This document shows positions 25,739 to 33,373 of a stretch of DNA of 36,266 bases, in pieces. Under the pieces are notes generated by a model, which searched no databases, was not told the origin of the DNA, and saw nothing but the letters and a program-made list of their open reading frames with translations. The stretch covers positions 1 to 36,266 of the forward strand of contig UQAQ01000030.1 in assembly GCA_900539115.1 (NCBI GenBank). The letters are read 5' to 3'. A program made the position numbers and the translations under genes. The stretch's first letter is position 1. Each line of letters opens with the position of its first letter. The stretch is from an uncultured Roseburia sp. (GTDB taxonomy: Bacteria; Bacillota; Clostridia; Lachnospirales; Lachnospiraceae).

Positions 25739-26161
25739 TCATGTCCCTTCAAAGAAAAATTGTAAAATGCTTCCCATACATTTCCCCAGTGCCATCGCCA
25801 GTAAGATAACCGGAAGTCCCTGCTTCAGCCGCATCCGTCTCACAAAAACCGGGATGACGCGGAGATTTTCCGCCAGCGCCATCGCAAGACATCCCACAAA
25901 CATGCCGGAAAACAGTCCATATATCGGAATTCCTATCATTCCTACCGGTAAATGGGTCACAAATAAATTCAAAATATTTCCAGCCGTTCCTCCAAGGATG
26001 ATCATCCATTCATAACCATAAATATGATCTGCCGTTCCCGTTCTCTGCGCAAGTCGCGGAATGATGCCAAGCATCGTGATAAAAGCAAAGATACCTGCTG
26101 CCACGACAAATCCGCTTGCCAGACCGATGAAGGACAAAAAAATCGTATTAATTAACGTCAA
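25739..26161 (-). CDS. spoVAB: stage V sporulation protein AB
   Basis: This 140-residue integral membrane protein has about four hydrophobic helices and the IIPRLAQRTGTADHIYGYE stretch near residues 33-51 typical of SpoVAB. It overlaps the end of spoVAA by 14 nt, so translation is coupled. In Bacillus it is needed for normal DPA uptake with the other SpoVA proteins (established knowledge). The length fits the family. Confidence 0.85.
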   Translation of the reverse strand: MTLINTIFLSFIGLASGFVVAAGIFAFITMLGIIPRLAQRTGTADHIYGYEWMIILGGTAGNILNLFVTHLPVGMIGIPIYGLFSGMFVGCLAMALAENLRVIPVFVRRMRLKQGLPVILLAMALGKCMGSILQFFFEGT

Positions 26162-26774
26162 TGGTTTTCCCCTCCCTTGCCGCCGTCTTGATCATTGCTT
26201 TATTCATCTGCTCTTCATAGGTCCGCATTTCCACCTGGATCGGAGTTGGATCATTTTTAATATCCCGCTTTTTAAAATGATTGTAAAATACGAGGATACC
26301 GATCGGCAGCCCGACCGCATAAGACATTTCAAGGATGGTTCCGCCGGCTTTGACTTCCCCTGTCACCATATGATAAATGCGGTCAAATACACCGGCGACA
26401 TTGACATCTTCATTAAATGTCATAATCGTAAATGCCGAACCGATCAGCACAATCGCCGCTACCACGATTGTTTTCAGACATTCCAGCCATTTTTTCTCCT
26501 TCTTCTGCGGTTCGTATTCCACGATAAAATCCGTCTCTCCCAGATTCTCAATCTGAATTTTCGGATACACTTTATGAACCGCCTCATATATTTTCGTCAC
26601 CGTAAACATTGTCAAATTTTTACTGTTGCCAGGGAGCGTATAAAACGGCTCCTTTTCCAGTTTCTGCACCATAGCGGTATTGCTGCTGTACAATGTCGCC
26701 ACATCTTTGATCTGCAGATCCTTCTTTTTGACTGCCACATTCTGCTCTGCTTTTACATATAAAATATCTTCCAT
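26148..26774 (-). CDS. spoVAA: stage V sporulation protein AA
   Basis: This 208-residue protein has a soluble N-terminal half beginning MEDILYVKAEQNVAV and two membrane segments (about 104-118 and 150-165) in the C-terminal half, as in SpoVAA. GGAGG sits 6 nt upstream of the ATG. It opens the spoVAA-AB-AC unit. A possible forespore-type promoter lies upstream. It probably takes part in the SpoVA channel complex of the developing spore. Confidence 0.85.
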   Translation of the reverse strand: MEDILYVKAEQNVAVKKKDLQIKDVATLYSSNTAMVQKLEKEPFYTLPGNSKNLTMFTVTKIYEAVHKVYPKIQIENLGETDFIVEYEPQKKEKKWLECLKTIVVAAIVLIGSAFTIMTFNEDVNVAGVFDRIYHMVTGEVKAGGTILEMSYAVGLPIGILVFYNHFKKRDIKNDPTPIQVEMRTYEEQMNKAMIKTAAREGKTIDVN

Positions 26775-26795
26775 GTCGTCCTCCTGTCTTTCTTA

Positions 26796-26825
26796 TACTA
26801 TTTCCCATCTATTCGCTATTTATTC
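26796..26825 (-). promoter_or_regulatory. possible sigma-G promoter of spoVAA-AB-AC
   Basis: Minus-strand GAATA (26821-26825) and AATAGTA (26796-26802) have an 18-nt spacer, close to the sigma-G consensus (GMATR and CATnMTA); the first -10 base deviates. SpoVA is a known sigma-G target in Bacillus. Confidence 0.4.
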
Positions 26826-26876
26826 TTCACAATCCCGCATTTCCCCGAATAAAATAATCAAAAACGGAGAAATTTT

Positions 26877-27449
26877 ATGGCAGTTAAAATATTTGTCGAT
26901 CAGGGACACAATCCCTATGGAGTCAACGCCGGTGCCGAAGCCTTTGGCGTAAGAGAACAGGATATCACATATCTGGTAGGGGCCTATCTGGTAGATATAT
27001 TGAATGCGGATCCAAGATTTGATGCGATTGCGTCACGGCAGACACCCGATGAGATTCTGGGCTATGACAACAATTCCAGCCTGCGCGAGCGTGTGGATAT
27101 GGCAAATACGTGGGGCGCGGATTATTTTATCAGCATTCACACAAATGCCAATACAAATCCGGCGATCAATGGCACCGAATGCTATGTCTATTCGCAAAAC
27201 AATCCGGCATTTTATCTTGCCGAAGATATCGTAAGCCAGATTGTACGGCGGGTCGGCACAAAAGACAACGGGGTCTATGTCCGCCCCTCCCTCTATGTGC
27301 TGCGCCGGACGCAGATGCCTTCCGTCCTCGTCGAACTTGCCTATTTGACAAATTATGAAGATTTTGTCCTCCTTACGACAATGCAGTACCAGTTTGCCTA
27401 TGGCATTTACAATGGTATTCTGAATTTTCTGGGGCTACCGTTTCTGTGA
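26877..27449 (+). CDS. N-acetylmuramoyl-L-alanine amidase (Amidase_3)
   Basis: This 190-residue protein is almost entirely one Amidase_3 zinc domain. H11 (VDQGHNPYG), the Glu in NNSSLRERVDMAN, the His in FISIHTNAN and the catalytic Glu in VLVELAYLTN are present. It would cleave the lactyl-L-alanine bond of peptidoglycan. There is no signal peptide and no wall-binding domain, so it needs another export route or acts after lysis or in the forespore. Being divergent from spoVA, a sporulation or germination role (CwlD-like) is possible but unproven. GGAG lies 8 nt before the ATG. Confidence 0.85.
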   Translation: MAVKIFVDQGHNPYGVNAGAEAFGVREQDITYLVGAYLVDILNADPRFDAIASRQTPDEILGYDNNSSLRERVDMANTWGADYFISIHTNANTNPAINGTECYVYSQNNPAFYLAEDIVSQIVRRVGTKDNGVYVRPSLYVLRRTQMPSVLVELAYLTNYEDFVLLTTMQYQFAYGIYNGILNFLGLPFL

Positions 27450-27482
27450 TGTCTCAAAACCGGCCGTAAATCCGGACAGCAA

Positions 27483-27530
27483 AAAAGGTCATGAACGGGC
27501 GTTTAACCACTTCATGACCTTTTATTTTTT
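27483..27530. terminator. bidirectional terminator between the amidase gene and uppP
   Basis: AAAAGGTCATGAA (27483-27495) pairs with TTCATGACCTTTT (27511-27523), with T-rich flanks on both strands. Confidence 0.85.
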
Positions 27531-27547
27531 GTAATGAATCCGAAATC

Positions 27548-28405
27548 TTACAACACTGCGGCACCGCTGATCGCAAAATAAGCGATAACCACGATTCCCA
27601 ATATGATACGATACCAGCCAAAACCGGTAAAATCGTGCTTACGGATGTAATCCATCAGGAAACGGATAACAAACAAGGATACGATAAAGGCAACAATCAT
27701 ACCAACGAGCAATGTAATAACTTCCATCGGACCATAGTGAAGTCCGTGCATCACACTTTTTACAATTTTCAGCAAACTCGCTCCGAACATAACCGGGATT
27801 GCAAGATAAAATGTAAACTCTGCTGCTGCACCACGGGAAACACCGATGATCAATGCCCCGACGATCGTAGCTCCGGAACGGGATGTTCCCGGAATAATCG
27901 CTGCCAAAAGCTGGAAGATTCCGATAATGATCGCCGTCTGGTATGTAATATCGTGTACTTTCGTAATGATCGGGCGTCTGCCTTTGTTCCAACGTTCTAC
28001 AACGATAAACAAAATACCGTAAATGATCAAAGCTCCCGCTACGACGATCTGATTGTAAAACATCTCATCGATCACATCATCAAACAACACGCCCACAATG
28101 GCTGCCGGAATTGTAGCCACCAGTATCTTAAACCACAATGTCATGATGTCCATCTTCACAAACGGCTTATTATTTTGCTTATATTGGAAATTAAAAGGAA
28201 AAATCTTTTTCCAGAATAACAAAACGACCGCCATAATTGCACCAAGCTGGACAACCACCAAAAACATCTGGGTAAAATCATCATTACTGAATGTCAAAAA
28301 CTGATTGACCAAAATCATATGTCCTGTGCTGCTGATAGGGAGCCACTCCGTAATTCCCTCCACGATTCCCAGTATTATTGCAACAAGCACATCAAATATT
28401 CCCAT
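27548..28405 (-). CDS. uppP: undecaprenyl-diphosphatase
   Basis: This 285-residue membrane protein of the UppP/BacA family has the two catalytic motifs: EGITEWLPISSTGH near residues 15-28 and PGTSRSGATI near 170. Multiple membrane segments surround them. It recycles undecaprenyl pyrophosphate, the lipid carrier of peptidoglycan and teichoic acid, at the outer membrane face, and its overproduction gives bacitracin tolerance (family knowledge). The ATG at 28405 is preceded by AAAGGAG; the Met six codons upstream would overlap that site. It has its own promoter. Confidence 0.93.
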   Translation of the reverse strand: MGIFDVLVAIILGIVEGITEWLPISSTGHMILVNQFLTFSNDDFTQMFLVVVQLGAIMAVVLLFWKKIFPFNFQYKQNNKPFVKMDIMTLWFKILVATIPAAIVGVLFDDVIDEMFYNQIVVAGALIIYGILFIVVERWNKGRRPIITKVHDITYQTAIIIGIFQLLAAIIPGTSRSGATIVGALIIGVSRGAAAEFTFYLAIPVMFGASLLKIVKSVMHGLHYGPMEVITLLVGMIVAFIVSLFVIRFLMDYIRKHDFTGFGWYRIILGIVVIAYFAISGAAVL

Positions 28406-28444
28406 TTTCTGTTCTCCTTTCATTTTTCGTTCAAAACCATCGTT

Positions 28445-28473
28445 ATTGTATCACAAATACCAAGACAGCACAA
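28445..28473 (-). promoter_or_regulatory. promoter of uppP
   Basis: Minus-strand TTGTGC (28468-28473) and TACAAT (28445-28450), 17-nt spacer. Confidence 0.65.
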
Positions 28474-28492
28474 GACTTCTCGCAATATTTCA

Positions 28493-28521
28493 TTGCAAAT
28501 TTATCCGCTTTATAGTAAAAT
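28493..28521 (+). promoter_or_regulatory. promoter of the PAP2-flippase-like unit
   Basis: TTGCAA (28493-28498) and TAAAAT (28516-28521) with a 17-nt spacer, about 46 nt before the ATG at 28568. Confidence 0.65.
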
Positions 28522-28567
28522 AGAAACATATGCAATTTATGCAACTAAAAATGGATTGGAGATCCTC

Positions 28568-29278
28568 ATGAAAAAACAAATTGCAAGAATTCTCCCACTT
28601 TATACAATTGTACCTCTTATCAGCGCATTTACACTGAATACGTTGATCTACAGCGGTTCCATGAGTATATGCAAAAACTGGCATCACTATGACTTTACGT
28701 CATCTCTTGACCGTATGGTCCCTGTGATCCCGGAGTGGGTATACATTTACTTAGGATGCTACCTTTTTTGGGTTATAAACTATATTTTGGTTGCGCGCGT
28801 TCACAAAGATGATCCGGACGGATTTTACCGCTATATCACGACGGACATGATGTCCCGCATCGTCTGCGGTCTGTTTTTCTTCGGACTGCCTACTACCAAT
28901 GTGCGGCCTGAGATTGTAGGTTCCGGTTTAGCCGAACACCTGCTGCGCTGGGTTTATTCAATCGACCAGCCAGCCAACCTGTTTCCCTCCATCCACTGCC
29001 TGGTAAGCTGGATGTGCTTTATCGGCATTCGCGGAAACAAACGTGTTCCCCGCTGGTACCGCATTTTCTCCTGTATTTTTGCTTTGCTTGTTGTGGTTTC
29101 GACGCAGGTAACAAAGCAGCATTATCTGATTGATGCGATCGGCGGTATTTTACTTGTCGAAGTCCTCTATGCATGGAACAAACGCAGCAATGCCTACCTC
29201 TATGTAAAAGGATTCTTTGAAAAAGTAAATGCCTCGCTGCGGTCACTTTCAAGAAAGAAAAAGGGAGGTTATGCATGA
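28568..29278 (+). CDS. PAP2_3-type membrane phosphatase/transferase
   Basis: This 236-residue membrane protein starts at MKKQIARI; a longer frame runs through the uppP promoter region and has no site, while TGGAG precedes this ATG. It has about five or six membrane segments and the PAP2 signatures in the inositol-phosphorylceramide-synthase-like form: FPSIHC, and STQVTKQHYLID in place of the usual SRx5HxxxD. Typical PAP2 enzymes act on lipid phosphates at the membrane surface. The next gene overlaps by 4 nt (ATGA) and is a flippase-like protein, suggesting lipid handling. The substrate is unknown. Confidence 0.8.
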   Translation: MKKQIARILPLYTIVPLISAFTLNTLIYSGSMSICKNWHHYDFTSSLDRMVPVIPEWVYIYLGCYLFWVINYILVARVHKDDPDGFYRYITTDMMSRIVCGLFFFGLPTTNVRPEIVGSGLAEHLLRWVYSIDQPANLFPSIHCLVSWMCFIGIRGNKRVPRWYRIFSCIFALLVVVSTQVTKQHYLIDAIGGILLVEVLYAWNKRSNAYLYVKGFFEKVNASLRSLSRKKKGGYA

Positions 29279-30315
29279 GCTCAAAAAAGAAAAACATTTT
29301 AAATATCGGTTTCCTTGTTCTTCTTCTCGTCCTTACATTCTGGCTCGTTTTCCGCGACCAGGATCTGGGGCCGATCGTTGAGATTCTTGGCAAGGTGCCG
29401 ATTCACTTTATTATCATCGGGCTCGTACTCGTTGTATGCTATGTATGTGGCGAATCGGTGATCATTAAATATCTGCTGCATGCCGTAAAGATCAAAGCAC
29501 CGTTGATCAACTGCATCCGCTATTCGTTTGTCGGATTCTTTTTCAGTTGCATCACCCCGTCCGCCACCGGCGGACAGCCCGCTCAGATATTTTACATGCA
29601 GCGCCAGAAAATTGATATTCCAACCGCATCGATTATTTTGATGCTTGTCACGATTGAATACAAATTCGTTCTTGTATTCATCGGTCTGGCCCTTGCTTTA
29701 TTTGGTCAGCCACTTGTACAGACATTGCCTCCGGAAGCACAGTTTTATCTTTATCTCGGCCTCGGATTAAATGTTTTTTGCGTCGTCTTTATGAGTTTTC
29801 TTGTCTTTTTACCAAATACGGCAAGTTATCTCATCACAAAGGGATTTTTACTGCTGCAGCGTCTTCATATTATGAGAGACAAAAACAACCGTATGCAGCG
29901 TTTACAAAATTCTATGGAAACATACAGAAAAGCCAGTGTGTTTTTGAAAGCAAACAAACTTGTGATCTTTAACACCACCATGATCACGTTTGTTCAGCGA
30001 ATACTTCTTTTTGCCGTCACATATGTTGTATATAGAAGTTTCGGCCTGAATGAACAATCCCTTCTTACCATGATTTTACTGCAGGCAGCGATCTCCGTAT
30101 CGGTGGATATGCTTCCGCTTCCGGGAGGAATGGGAATCAGCGAACGGCTTTTCCTGCAAATATTTGCTCCGCTTTTTGGCAGCACCGCGCTTACCTTGTC
30201 CGGAATGCTTTTAAGCAGAGGAATCAGTTACTATATGCTGGTTATCCTGAGTGGTATCATTACGATCATCACTCATATCACCGTAAAACCGGCACCAAAT
30301 GACAATGAATCTTAA
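29275..30315 (+). CDS. flippase-like membrane protein (MprF-N / UPF0104 family)
   Basis: This 346-residue protein has about eight hydrophobic helices and the family motif SCITPSATGGQPAQIFYM near residues 96-113, with a later LPLPGGMGISE. It matches the lysylphosphatidylglycerol synthase transmembrane region, whose stand-alone members are thought to move lipids across the membrane. The catalytic C-terminal domain of MprF is absent. It overlaps the PAP2-type gene by 4 nt. A weak hairpin separates it from pssA. Confidence 0.8.
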   Translation: MSSKKKNILNIGFLVLLLVLTFWLVFRDQDLGPIVEILGKVPIHFIIIGLVLVVCYVCGESVIIKYLLHAVKIKAPLINCIRYSFVGFFFSCITPSATGGQPAQIFYMQRQKIDIPTASIILMLVTIEYKFVLVFIGLALALFGQPLVQTLPPEAQFYLYLGLGLNVFCVVFMSFLVFLPNTASYLITKGFLLLQRLHIMRDKNNRMQRLQNSMETYRKASVFLKANKLVIFNTTMITFVQRILLFAVTYVVYRSFGLNEQSLLTMILLQAAISVSVDMLPLPGGMGISERLFLQIFAPLFGSTALTLSGMLLSRGISYYMLVILSGIITIITHITVKPAPNDNES

Positions 30316-30317
30316 AC

Positions 30318-30341
30318 GTAACTATTCAGATAGTTACTTTT
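30318..30341 (+). terminator. weak hairpin before pssA
   Basis: GTAACTAT and ATAGTTAC form an 8-bp AU-rich stem with loop TCAG and a TTTTAA tail. It may be a partial terminator or attenuator between the flippase-like gene and pssA. Confidence 0.4.
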
Positions 30342-30367
30342 AAACAATTACAGAAAAGAGGTTTCTT

Positions 30368-30991
30368 ATGATAGGAGTTTACAATTATTCAGTTATTTTG
30401 ACATATCTGGGGGTAGGTCTTTCCCTCTTTGGTATTACACAGGCTTTGTCAGGAAATTTTGACATTGCAATCCTGTGTCTTGCGCTGGCCGGTGCCTGCG
30501 ATACCTTTGACGGAAAAGTTGCACGAAGTATGAAAAACCGTACGGAAGAACAAATCATCTTTGGGATTCAGATCGACTCCCTCTGTGATGCCATCTGTTT
30601 TGGCGTAACTCCGGCGATCATCGCCTACTCACTCGGTTTAAACAGTACTTTTGGAATTATTGTAGAAATCGTATTTGTTCTCTGTGGAGTCATCCGCCTG
30701 GCATATTTTAATGTGCTGGAAGAATTGAAACATTTACATCCGGAAAACTCAGAAGCGAAATGTTACCATGGACTTCCGATTACATCCATTGCAATTATTT
30801 TTCCAATTATTTACATGTTTCGTCCATTGGTATCCCCACAGCTCTTTTTAACTGCTCTTCCGTTTGTTATGCTGGCAATCGCTTTTTTATACATATGCGA
30901 TTTCAAAATTCGGAAGCCTTCTAATGCAATGGTTGCCTTTATTCTGGTCTTTATGGCAATCGTCGTATTGAAAATTCTTCATGTATTTTAA
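30368..30991 (+). CDS. pssA: CDP-diacylglycerol-serine O-phosphatidyltransferase
   Basis: This 207-residue member of the CDP-alcohol phosphatidyltransferase family makes phosphatidylserine from CDP-diacylglycerol and serine at the membrane. The metal-binding signature is present as D45TFDGKVAR53 with D70SLCD74. Several hydrophobic segments surround it. The next gene, psd, starts 11 nt later and uses its product, so the two form a phosphatidylethanolamine pathway. AGAGG precedes the ATG. Confidence 0.9.
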   Translation: MIGVYNYSVILTYLGVGLSLFGITQALSGNFDIAILCLALAGACDTFDGKVARSMKNRTEEQIIFGIQIDSLCDAICFGVTPAIIAYSLGLNSTFGIIVEIVFVLCGVIRLAYFNVLEELKHLHPENSEAKCYHGLPITSIAIIFPIIYMFRPLVSPQLFLTALPFVMLAIAFLYICDFKIRKPSNAMVAFILVFMAIVVLKILHVF

Positions 30992-31002
30992 GGGGGAGCC
31001 TC

Positions 31003-31896
31003 ATGAAATATGTTGATCGAAACGGCAATAAAATCGTTGATGATTCCAGTCAGGACAAACTCCTTCATCTGCTTTATACACATGTGTGGGGACGCGTTCT
31101 CTTAAAGCCTCTTGTCACACCGGGTTTTTCCGGATTTGCAGGTCGGCTTTTAGACACCAAATTATCAACCTGCCTTATTCCTAAGTTTATCAAAAATAAT
31201 CACATTGATATGTCCTGCTATCAAGAGACGGAATACCGCTCTTTCAATGACTTTTTTTCAAGAAAGATCAAACCCGGAGCTCGTATTTTTTCACCCAAAG
31301 AGACAGATCTGATCAGTCCCTGCGACTGTTATGCGTCTGCTTACCGCATTGATCCTGCATTACTTGTAAATATCAAAGATACGACATACTCCGTTGCTTC
31401 ACTCCTGCGCAGCAAAAAACTGGCAGCCCGTTATACCGGCGGTACACTTCTTGTCCTACGGCTTACGGTCGGAGATTATCACCGGTATCATTATCCGGTT
31501 TCCGGTATCCAGTCAAAAAACCACTTTATTCCGGGAATCCTCCACACGGTAAATCCGATTGCCAATGACTATATTCCAATTTACAAAGAAAATTCACGTG
31601 AATATACCGTCATCCGCTCTCCTGAGTTTGGCGATGTCACACAGATGGAAGTCGGTGCCATGCTGGTCGGCAAGATATGCAACCATCACCAGTCCTGCCG
31701 TGTTTTCCGCGGCGAAGAAAAAGGGTATTTTCAATACGGCGGTTCGACGATCGTTCTCTTTTTTGAAAAGAATGCTGTCACACTCCGTCCGGATCTTGCG
31801 AAAAACACCAGACAAGGGTATGAAACCCAGCTTCACCTTGGGGACACCTTAGGATATTCCCCATGGAGTAAGGACAAAGATCATTCCGATCACTAA
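31003..31896 (+). CDS. psd: phosphatidylserine decarboxylase proenzyme
   Basis: This 297-residue proenzyme has the self-cleavage motif GGST near residues 247-250 (FQYGGSTIVLFF), where the serine becomes the pyruvoyl group. It keeps the LRLTVGDYHRYHYP segment with the catalytic His. GGST instead of LGST marks the longer non-enterobacterial type with an extended N-terminus. It converts phosphatidylserine to phosphatidylethanolamine at the membrane. GGGGGAG lies before the ATG. Its 3' end overlaps, antisense, a small minus-strand peptide gene. Confidence 0.92.
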   Translation: MKYVDRNGNKIVDDSSQDKLLHLLYTHVWGRVLLKPLVTPGFSGFAGRLLDTKLSTCLIPKFIKNNHIDMSCYQETEYRSFNDFFSRKIKPGARIFSPKETDLISPCDCYASAYRIDPALLVNIKDTTYSVASLLRSKKLAARYTGGTLLVLRLTVGDYHRYHYPVSGIQSKNHFIPGILHTVNPIANDYIPIYKENSREYTVIRSPEFGDVTQMEVGAMLVGKICNHHQSCRVFRGEEKGYFQYGGSTIVLFFEKNAVTLRPDLAKNTRQGYETQLHLGDTLGYSPWSKDKDHSDH

Positions 31897-31941
31897 AAAT
31901 AAAATTGAATAATATATGGTTTCTTTTGTTGCATCTGACAT
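31849..31941 (-). CDS. candidate 30-residue membrane peptide
   Basis: A start ATG at 31941 has GGAGG 8 nt upstream and reads 30 codons to TAA. The peptide starts MSDATKETIYYS, continues with one hydrophobic segment (SILFLVIGMIFVL, about 12-24) and ends TPWGIS. It overlaps the end of psd antisense by 48 nt and lies past the nth terminator, so its promoter is unclear. The shape (short polar N-terminus, single helix, strong ribosome site) is that of a small membrane protein, but no family is recognised. Confidence 0.5.
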   Translation of the reverse strand: MSDATKETIYYSILFLVIGMIFVLTPWGIS

Positions 31942-31968
31942 AATAGGAACCTCCATTCAAATAAAAGT

Positions 31969-32010
31969 AAAGTCTGTAAAAAGGATCACTTCCTTATTAC
32001 AGACTTTATT
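31969..32010. terminator. bidirectional terminator between psd and nth
   Basis: AAAGTCTGTAA (31969-31979) pairs with TTACAGACTTT (31997-32007), with an inner AAGGA/TCCTT stem and T-rich flanks. Confidence 0.8.
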
Positions 32011-32044
32011 TTATCAGAAATGTTGTACCATTTAATGGACTCAA

Positions 32045-32674
32045 TCAAAGAACCTGCTTACAAATTTTTTGCAGGCAACATTTTTCACAATATGCCTTTC
32101 TCGCCGTGCAGACTTCTCTTCCGTGATGAACAAGGCGGTGGCAGAAATCACTTCCTTTTTCTCCCGGAATGATCTTCCAAAGTTCCGTTTCCACTTTCTT
32201 CGGATCTTTTATACCATCTACCAGTCCCATCCGATTGACCAGACGGATACAATGCGTATCGGTCACGATCGCCGGCTTGCCAAACACATCACCCATGATC
32301 AGATTGGCACTCTTTCTTCCCACGCCCGGCAGACTGAGAAGGGCATCAAAATCATCCGGTACCTGTCCGCCAAATTGGTCCACCAGCATATTCATACATT
32401 TGTAAATGTCTCTTGCCTTACTGGCTCCCAGACCACACGGCCTCACAATCTCTTCAATTTCTTCTACCGAAGCCTGTGCCAGTGCCTGCGGGCTCGGATA
32501 TTTGCCAAATAAATCTTTTACAACCACATTGACGCGGGCATCGGTACATTGTGCCGCCAGCCTTACACTTACCAGTAATTTCCATGCTTCATCGTAGTCT
32601 AATGTACAGTCCGCCAGCGGATATTCTTTTTCCAATTCTTCTATAATTAAATTTGCTCTCTGTTTTTTCGTCAT
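32045..32674 (-). CDS. nth: endonuclease III
   Basis: This 209-residue base-excision repair glycosylase/AP-lyase removes oxidised pyrimidines. The helix-hairpin-helix LPGVGRKSAN holds the catalytic K121; D139 in TDTH is the general acid. The [4Fe-4S] cluster cysteines are C189-x6-C196-x2-C199-x5-C205. Length and layout match the family exactly. It has its own divergent promoter and a terminator. Confidence 0.95.
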   Translation of the reverse strand: MTKKQRANLIIEELEKEYPLADCTLDYDEAWKLLVSVRLAAQCTDARVNVVVKDLFGKYPSPQALAQASVEEIEEIVRPCGLGASKARDIYKCMNMLVDQFGGQVPDDFDALLSLPGVGRKSANLIMGDVFGKPAIVTDTHCIRLVNRMGLVDGIKDPKKVETELWKIIPGEKGSDFCHRLVHHGREVCTARKAYCEKCCLQKICKQVL

Positions 32675-32705
32675 CTGTTTCCCTCTTTTCTTTTGCTCTA
32701 TCTAT

Positions 32706-32733
32706 AGTATACATTGTTTTGAAAAGATTGCAA
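32706..32733 (-). promoter_or_regulatory. promoter of nth
   Basis: Minus-strand TTGCAA (32728-32733) and TATACT (32706-32711) with a 16-nt spacer. Confidence 0.6.
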
Positions 32734-32741
32734 TTGATTTG

Positions 32742-32771
32742 TTGACTTTCTTATATAAGGTAGAGTATAAT
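32742..32771 (+). promoter_or_regulatory. promoter of the metalloprotease-like gene
   Basis: TTGACT (32742-32747) and a perfect TATAAT (32766-32771) with an 18-nt spacer. Confidence 0.7.
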
Positions 32772-32841
32772 TTTATTATATAGGGCATGATTCGGATCAA
32801 TCCGAATCTTCCCCATAACCCTAAAAGAAAGGAGACATTTT

Positions 32842-33348
32842 ATGAGTTTATCGATAAGTGCCTTGGGAGGCTACGATACGTTTTATCCAATTTATTCCGC
32901 AGCTCCGGTAAACCGGGTAGATGCTGCCGATCGTGTCGGCCAAGATTCCCGGAATATCAAAACAGAACCAAATGATAAGGTCAAAAAAGGCGAATGTCAG
33001 ACATGTGCCAAAAGGAAATATGTGGATGGTTCCAATGAATTCAATGTTTCCTTTAAAGCACCCGGACACATCAGTCCTGAGGATTCTGCCGCCAAAGTAA
33101 TGGCTCACGAGCAGCAACATGTTGCCAATGCCGTTGCGGAAGGCAGCAAACCAAATAAAGAGCTCATATCTGCGACCGTATCGCTTCACACTTCCGTTTG
33201 TCCGGAATGTGGCCGCACTTATGTATCCGGTGGAAACACCCATACTGTCATTCGTACAACAAGCGATACTACCAACCCTTATACAAAATTGCAGCAGCGT
33301 ATGAATCGAAATTTCTCTGCCGGACTGAATTTTGACAAGAGTGCATAA
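32842..33348 (+). CDS. HEXXH metalloprotease-like protein, SprA-related
   Basis: This 168-residue protein has a zinc-protease-like H89EQQH93 in VMAHEQQHVANA, as in the SprA-related family. Two CxxC pairs, C52/C55 and C120/C123, could bind a further metal. There is no signal peptide or membrane segment. AAAGGAGACATTTT precedes the ATG. It is followed 25 nt later by trpB2, probably co-transcribed. Whether it is an active peptidase is unknown; the third zinc ligand is not obvious. Confidence 0.65.
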   Translation: MSLSISALGGYDTFYPIYSAAPVNRVDAADRVGQDSRNIKTEPNDKVKKGECQTCAKRKYVDGSNEFNVSFKAPGHISPEDSAAKVMAHEQQHVANAVAEGSKPNKELISATVSLHTSVCPECGRTYVSGGNTHTVIRTTSDTTNPYTKLQQRMNRNFSAGLNFDKSA

Positions 33349-33373
33349 AATATTAATACTGGAGGCTAAAACC

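Noticed and set aside
26877..27449. Amidase as a phage endolysin
   Set aside because: No holin, tail or other phage genes are near, and it is divergent from spoVA; it is more likely a host wall enzyme.
28319..28567. N-terminal extension of the PAP2-type protein from 28319
   Set aside because: It crosses the start and promoter of uppP and has no ribosome site; the ATG at 28568 does.
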